DNA from: SVTX01 sp045658225
Lineage (GTDB): Bacteria > Bacillota > Clostridia > Oscillospirales > CAG-272
Length of the DNA stretch: 24,618 nucleotides
Reading direction: 5' to 3'
Assembly: GCA_045658225.1 (NCBI GenBank)
Contig: JAZOUO010000096.1
Span: 1-24,618, forward strand
How positions within the stretch are numbered: position 1 is the first letter of the stretch; each line of letters begins with the position of its first letter. Made by a program: the position numbers and the translations under genes. The notes below the pieces were generated by a model. It was not told the origin of the DNA, ran no database searches, and saw only the letters and a list, made by a program, of their open reading frames with translations. This document shows, one piece after another, positions 22,339 to 24,618 of this stretch.

Positions 22339-23997
22339 ATGCGTTCGGATAACGTAACAAAGGGTGCTGAGAGAGCGCCGAACAGAAGTCTTTTTTATGC
22401 AATGGGATACACCAAGGAGGAGCTTGAGCGTCCTCTTATAGGTGTTGTAAGCGCGCACAGCGACATAGTTCCCGGTCACTATCACCTTGACAAGATCACC
22501 GAGGCGGTAAAGGCGGGTGTCAGAATGGCGGGAGGAACGCCTATTATGATCCCCTCTATCGGTGTTTGCGACGGTATAGCTATGGGACACATAGGAATGA
22601 AGTATTCGCTTGCGTCACGTGAGCTTATCGCGGATAGCGTTGAGACTATGACTATGGCGCATCAGCTTGACGGACTTGTTCTCGTTCCCAACTGTGACAA
22701 GATAGTTCCCGGCATGGTAATGGCAGCGGTAAGAATGGATATTCCCGCAGTAGTTTGCTCGGGCGGTCCTATGCTTGCGGGAACGTATAACGGCGAGGAG
22801 ACCTCGCTCTCCAAGATGTTTGAGGCGGTCGGTGCGTATAAGGCGGGCATAATTGACGCTTGCAAGCTTGACGAGTGCGAAAAGGGCGTGTGTCCCGGTT
22901 GCGGTTCTTGCGCGGGAATGTACACTGCAAACTCTATGAACTGTCTTTGCGAGGCTATCGGTATCGCACTCCCCGGAAACGGAACTATTCCTGCGGTTTC
23001 GTCCAAGAGAACTATGCTCGCAAAGCACGCGGGCATGGCTATTATGCACCTTGTAAACAACGGCATCACCGCAAGACAGATAATAAATGAAAAGTCTATC
23101 CTCAACGCCCTCGCTTGTGATATGGCGCTTGGTTGCTCGTCAAACAGCGTACTTCACTTGCTCGCTATCTCCAATGAGGCGGGATGTCCTCTTGACCTTA
23201 AGGCTTTTAATGAAATGAGTGCAAAGGTGCCTAACCTCTGTCACCTTGCTCCCGCAGGACCTACTCATATGCAGGACCTTGACGCCGCAGGCGGAATCCC
23301 TGCAGTTCAGGCGGAGCTCTTAAAGCGCGGGCTTATAGACGGTAGCTTGCTTACCGTCAGCGGCAAGAGCGTTGCGGAGAATATTGAGGGCGCACATATC
23401 AAAAATCAAAATAGCATCAGACCCATCTCCGATCCTTATAGCGAAACAGGCGGAATACAGATACTCTGGGGCAATATTGCGCAGGACGGTTGCGTTGTAA
23501 AGAGAAGCGCAGTCGCCCCCGAAATGCTCTGCCACAGCGGACCTGCACGCGTGTTCAACTCCGAGGATGAGGCTATTGCGGCAATTTATAGCGGAAAGAT
23601 AGTTGACGGTGACGTAGTCGTCATCAGATACGAAGGACCTGTTGGCGGTCCCGGAATGAGAGAAATGCTCAACCCTACGTCTGCTTTGGCGGGAATGAAG
23701 CTTGACAAGACGGTCGCGCTTATAACCGACGGTAGATTTTCGGGCGCGTCAAGAGGCGCATCCATAGGTCACGTGTGTCCCGAGGCGGCGTGCGGAGGTA
23801 ATATCGGACTTCTTTGCGAGGGCGATATAATCGAGATAGATATTCCTAACGCATCTATAAATGCGCGCGTGACAGACGAGGAGTTTGCGGCAAGACGTGA
23901 AGCCTACGTTGCTCCCGAGCCCAACGTCAAGAGTGGCTGGCTCGCAAGATATGCAAGACTTGTTGACTCGGCGGCAAAGGGTGCTGTAATGATGTGA
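22339..23997 (+). CDS. ilvD: Dihydroxy-acid dehydratase
   Basis: A protein of 552 residues, the usual length. ATG 22339 is chosen because AAGGAG (22326-22331) lies 7 nt upstream and MRSDNVTKGAERAPNRSLFYAMG matches family N-termini; the longer in-frame start at 22273 would translate through the repeat hairpin. It dehydrates dihydroxy-isovalerate and dihydroxy-methylvalerate to the keto acids. Fe-S ligands are seen at C119 (PNCDKIVPGM) and in C185-P-G-C188-G-S-C191. SDIVPGHYHL has Gly where [2Fe-2S]-type plant-like enzymes have Cys, so the E. coli-like oxygen-sensitive [4Fe-4S] type is likely (inference). It lies apart from ilvBNC, with coaX and the ECF gene between, and no own consensus promoter was seen. 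Confidence 0.96.
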   Translation: MRSDNVTKGAERAPNRSLFYAMGYTKEELERPLIGVVSAHSDIVPGHYHLDKITEAVKAGVRMAGGTPIMIPSIGVCDGIAMGHIGMKYSLASRELIADSVETMTMAHQLDGLVLVPNCDKIVPGMVMAAVRMDIPAVVCSGGPMLAGTYNGEETSLSKMFEAVGAYKAGIIDACKLDECEKGVCPGCGSCAGMYTANSMNCLCEAIGIALPGNGTIPAVSSKRTMLAKHAGMAIMHLVNNGITARQIINEKSILNALACDMALGCSSNSVLHLLAISNEAGCPLDLKAFNEMSAKVPNLCHLAPAGPTHMQDLDAAGGIPAVQAELLKRGLIDGSLLTVSGKSVAENIEGAHIKNQNSIRPISDPYSETGGIQILWGNIAQDGCVVKRSAVAPEMLCHSGPARVFNSEDEAIAAIYSGKIVDGDVVVIRYEGPVGGPGMREMLNPTSALAGMKLDKTVALITDGRFSGASRGASIGHVCPEAACGGNIGLLCEGDIIEIDIPNASINARVTDEEFAARREAYVAPEPNVKSGWLARYARLVDSAAKGAVMM

Positions 23998-24033
23998 TTT
24001 CCTTCATTATTGTATAGTGATTATTTACACAGG

Positions 24034-24070
24034 AACGCTTCCCGCAAAAAGCAGGAGGCGTTTCTTTTGT
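24034..24070 (+). terminator. Intrinsic terminator after ilvD
   Basis: AACGCTTCC (24034-24042) pairs with GGAGGCGTT (24054-24062), one T-G pair, and TCTTTTGTAATTTTT follows. Confidence 0.8.
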
Positions 24071-24222
24071 AATTTTTCAAGAATAGACCATAAAAACATT
24101 CTGCTTAATCTTCTGTACATAACAAACTTGAGCAAATTTTTGTGCAAATTGCACTAAATATCCGTTGTGTTTTCAGCTAATTTTCGAACAACGCCAAAAG
24201 TAAGTTTTTTTGAAAATTCTTG

Positions 24223-24251
24223 TTGACAAATGCCATTTGTGGTGATATAAT
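24223..24251 (+). promoter_or_regulatory. rRNA operon promoter P1
   Basis: TTGACA (24223-24228), 17 bp, TATAAT (24246-24251): a full consensus match, 292 nt before the mature 16S end. Confidence 0.9.
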
Positions 24252-24257
24252 AATAAA

Positions 24258-24376
24258 GCTGCCGAAAAAAAGCAGCGAAAAAATCACATAAAATTTCTGA
24301 AAAAGTTTTATGAAAACTATTGACAGAAAGAAATAAGTGTGATATACTAATTAGGCTCGCACGAAAAAAGGCGAGC
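24258..24376 (+). other. Paired start-site hairpins of the rRNA transcripts
   Basis: GCTGC (24258-24262) pairs with GCAGC (24272-24276) after P1, and GCTCGC (24355-24360) pairs with GCGAGC (24371-24376) after P2. Both stems start exactly 7 nt past the -10 end, where transcription should begin, and both loops contain CGAAAAAA. Confidence 0.65.
24320..24348 (+). promoter_or_regulatory. rRNA operon promoter P2
   Basis: TTGACA (24320-24325), 17 bp, TATACT (24343-24348). Tandem promoters are typical of rRNA operons. Confidence 0.88.
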
Positions 24377-24543
24377 AACAAATTGAACCTTGACAATTGA
24401 ACAACAAGAGATAAGTACAAAGCAAAATAGTGCGAAATACAGATCTGTCAATTTTAATAGAGTACACGACTCTAAAAAGTAAAAGTAAAGCTAGAAAAAA
24501 GCTCGAAGAAAAGATTTTAACTGCGAGAGCAGATAGAATACAA
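24377..24543 (+). other. 16S rRNA precursor leader
   Basis: An AT-rich leader between the P2 hairpin and the 16S start, with CCTTGACAATTGAAC near 24388-24402, a sequence style common before clostridial 16S genes. No gene is present. The pairing partner for 16S processing would lie outside the window. Confidence 0.6.

Positions 24544-24618
<75 letters not shown>

Overview
The window looks like chromosome of a low-to-mid GC, spore-forming Firmicute of the class Clostridia, probably an uncultured gut lineage. The signs are strong AGGAGG-type ribosome binding sites, TTGACA/TATAAT promoters with 17-bp spacers, a T-box leader, an ECF vitamin transporter subunit, a SpoIIQ-like M23 protein behind a sigma-F-like promoter, and the first 75 nt of a 16S rRNA gene at the right edge. 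No phage, transposase, CRISPR or restriction genes are visible.

Layout. (a) 1-4232: a large secreted right-handed beta-helix protein with GGAI/FxxN repeats (Chlamydia PMP-like), cut by the left edge, followed 13 nt later by an exported phospholipase-D-like protein with two HKD-type motifs. (b) 4300-4802: an intact tRNA-Pro(TGG) on the minus strand, flanked by broken copies of its own gene; the only good promoter lies beyond the broken 5' copy. (c) 5099-10262: a DUF378 membrane protein, a SpoIIQ-like M23 protein, maf, an mreB homologue and a class B penicillin-binding protein. This is a cell-envelope/sporulation cluster with no mreC or mreD. (d) 10363-13026: a lipoprotein with four regular C-x10-C-x2-C-x14-H repeats and a large unrecognised C-terminal region. 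(e) 13063-16388, minus strand: an MFS transporter, then a probable two-gene sugar operon (TIM-barrel isomerase and Gfo/Idh/MocA dehydrogenase) whose promoter carries three phased AAGACAA heptamers. (f) 16615-23997: a T-box-controlled ilvB-ilvN-ilvC operon, then coaX, an ECF S-component preceded by a coupled 25-codon small ORF, and ilvD. (g) 23998-24618: an rRNA operon start with tandem promoters, each followed by a similar small hairpin.

How the genes fit together. IlvBN, IlvC and IlvD are consecutive steps to 2-ketoisovalerate, the precursor of both valine and pantoate. CoaX phosphorylates pantothenate and the ECF S-component may import it, so the right half joins branched-chain amino acid synthesis to coenzyme A supply. 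The centre handles peptidoglycan and cell shape. Intergenic regions on both sides of coaX and the ECF gene hold inverted copies of one hairpin-rich repeat.

The best candidates for something little described are the coupled small ORF before the ECF subunit, the beta-helix/PLD pair, the Cys3-His lipoprotein, the tRNA-Pro debris and the paired 5'-end hairpins of the rRNA leader. No single feature amounts to a clear new defence or mobile system.
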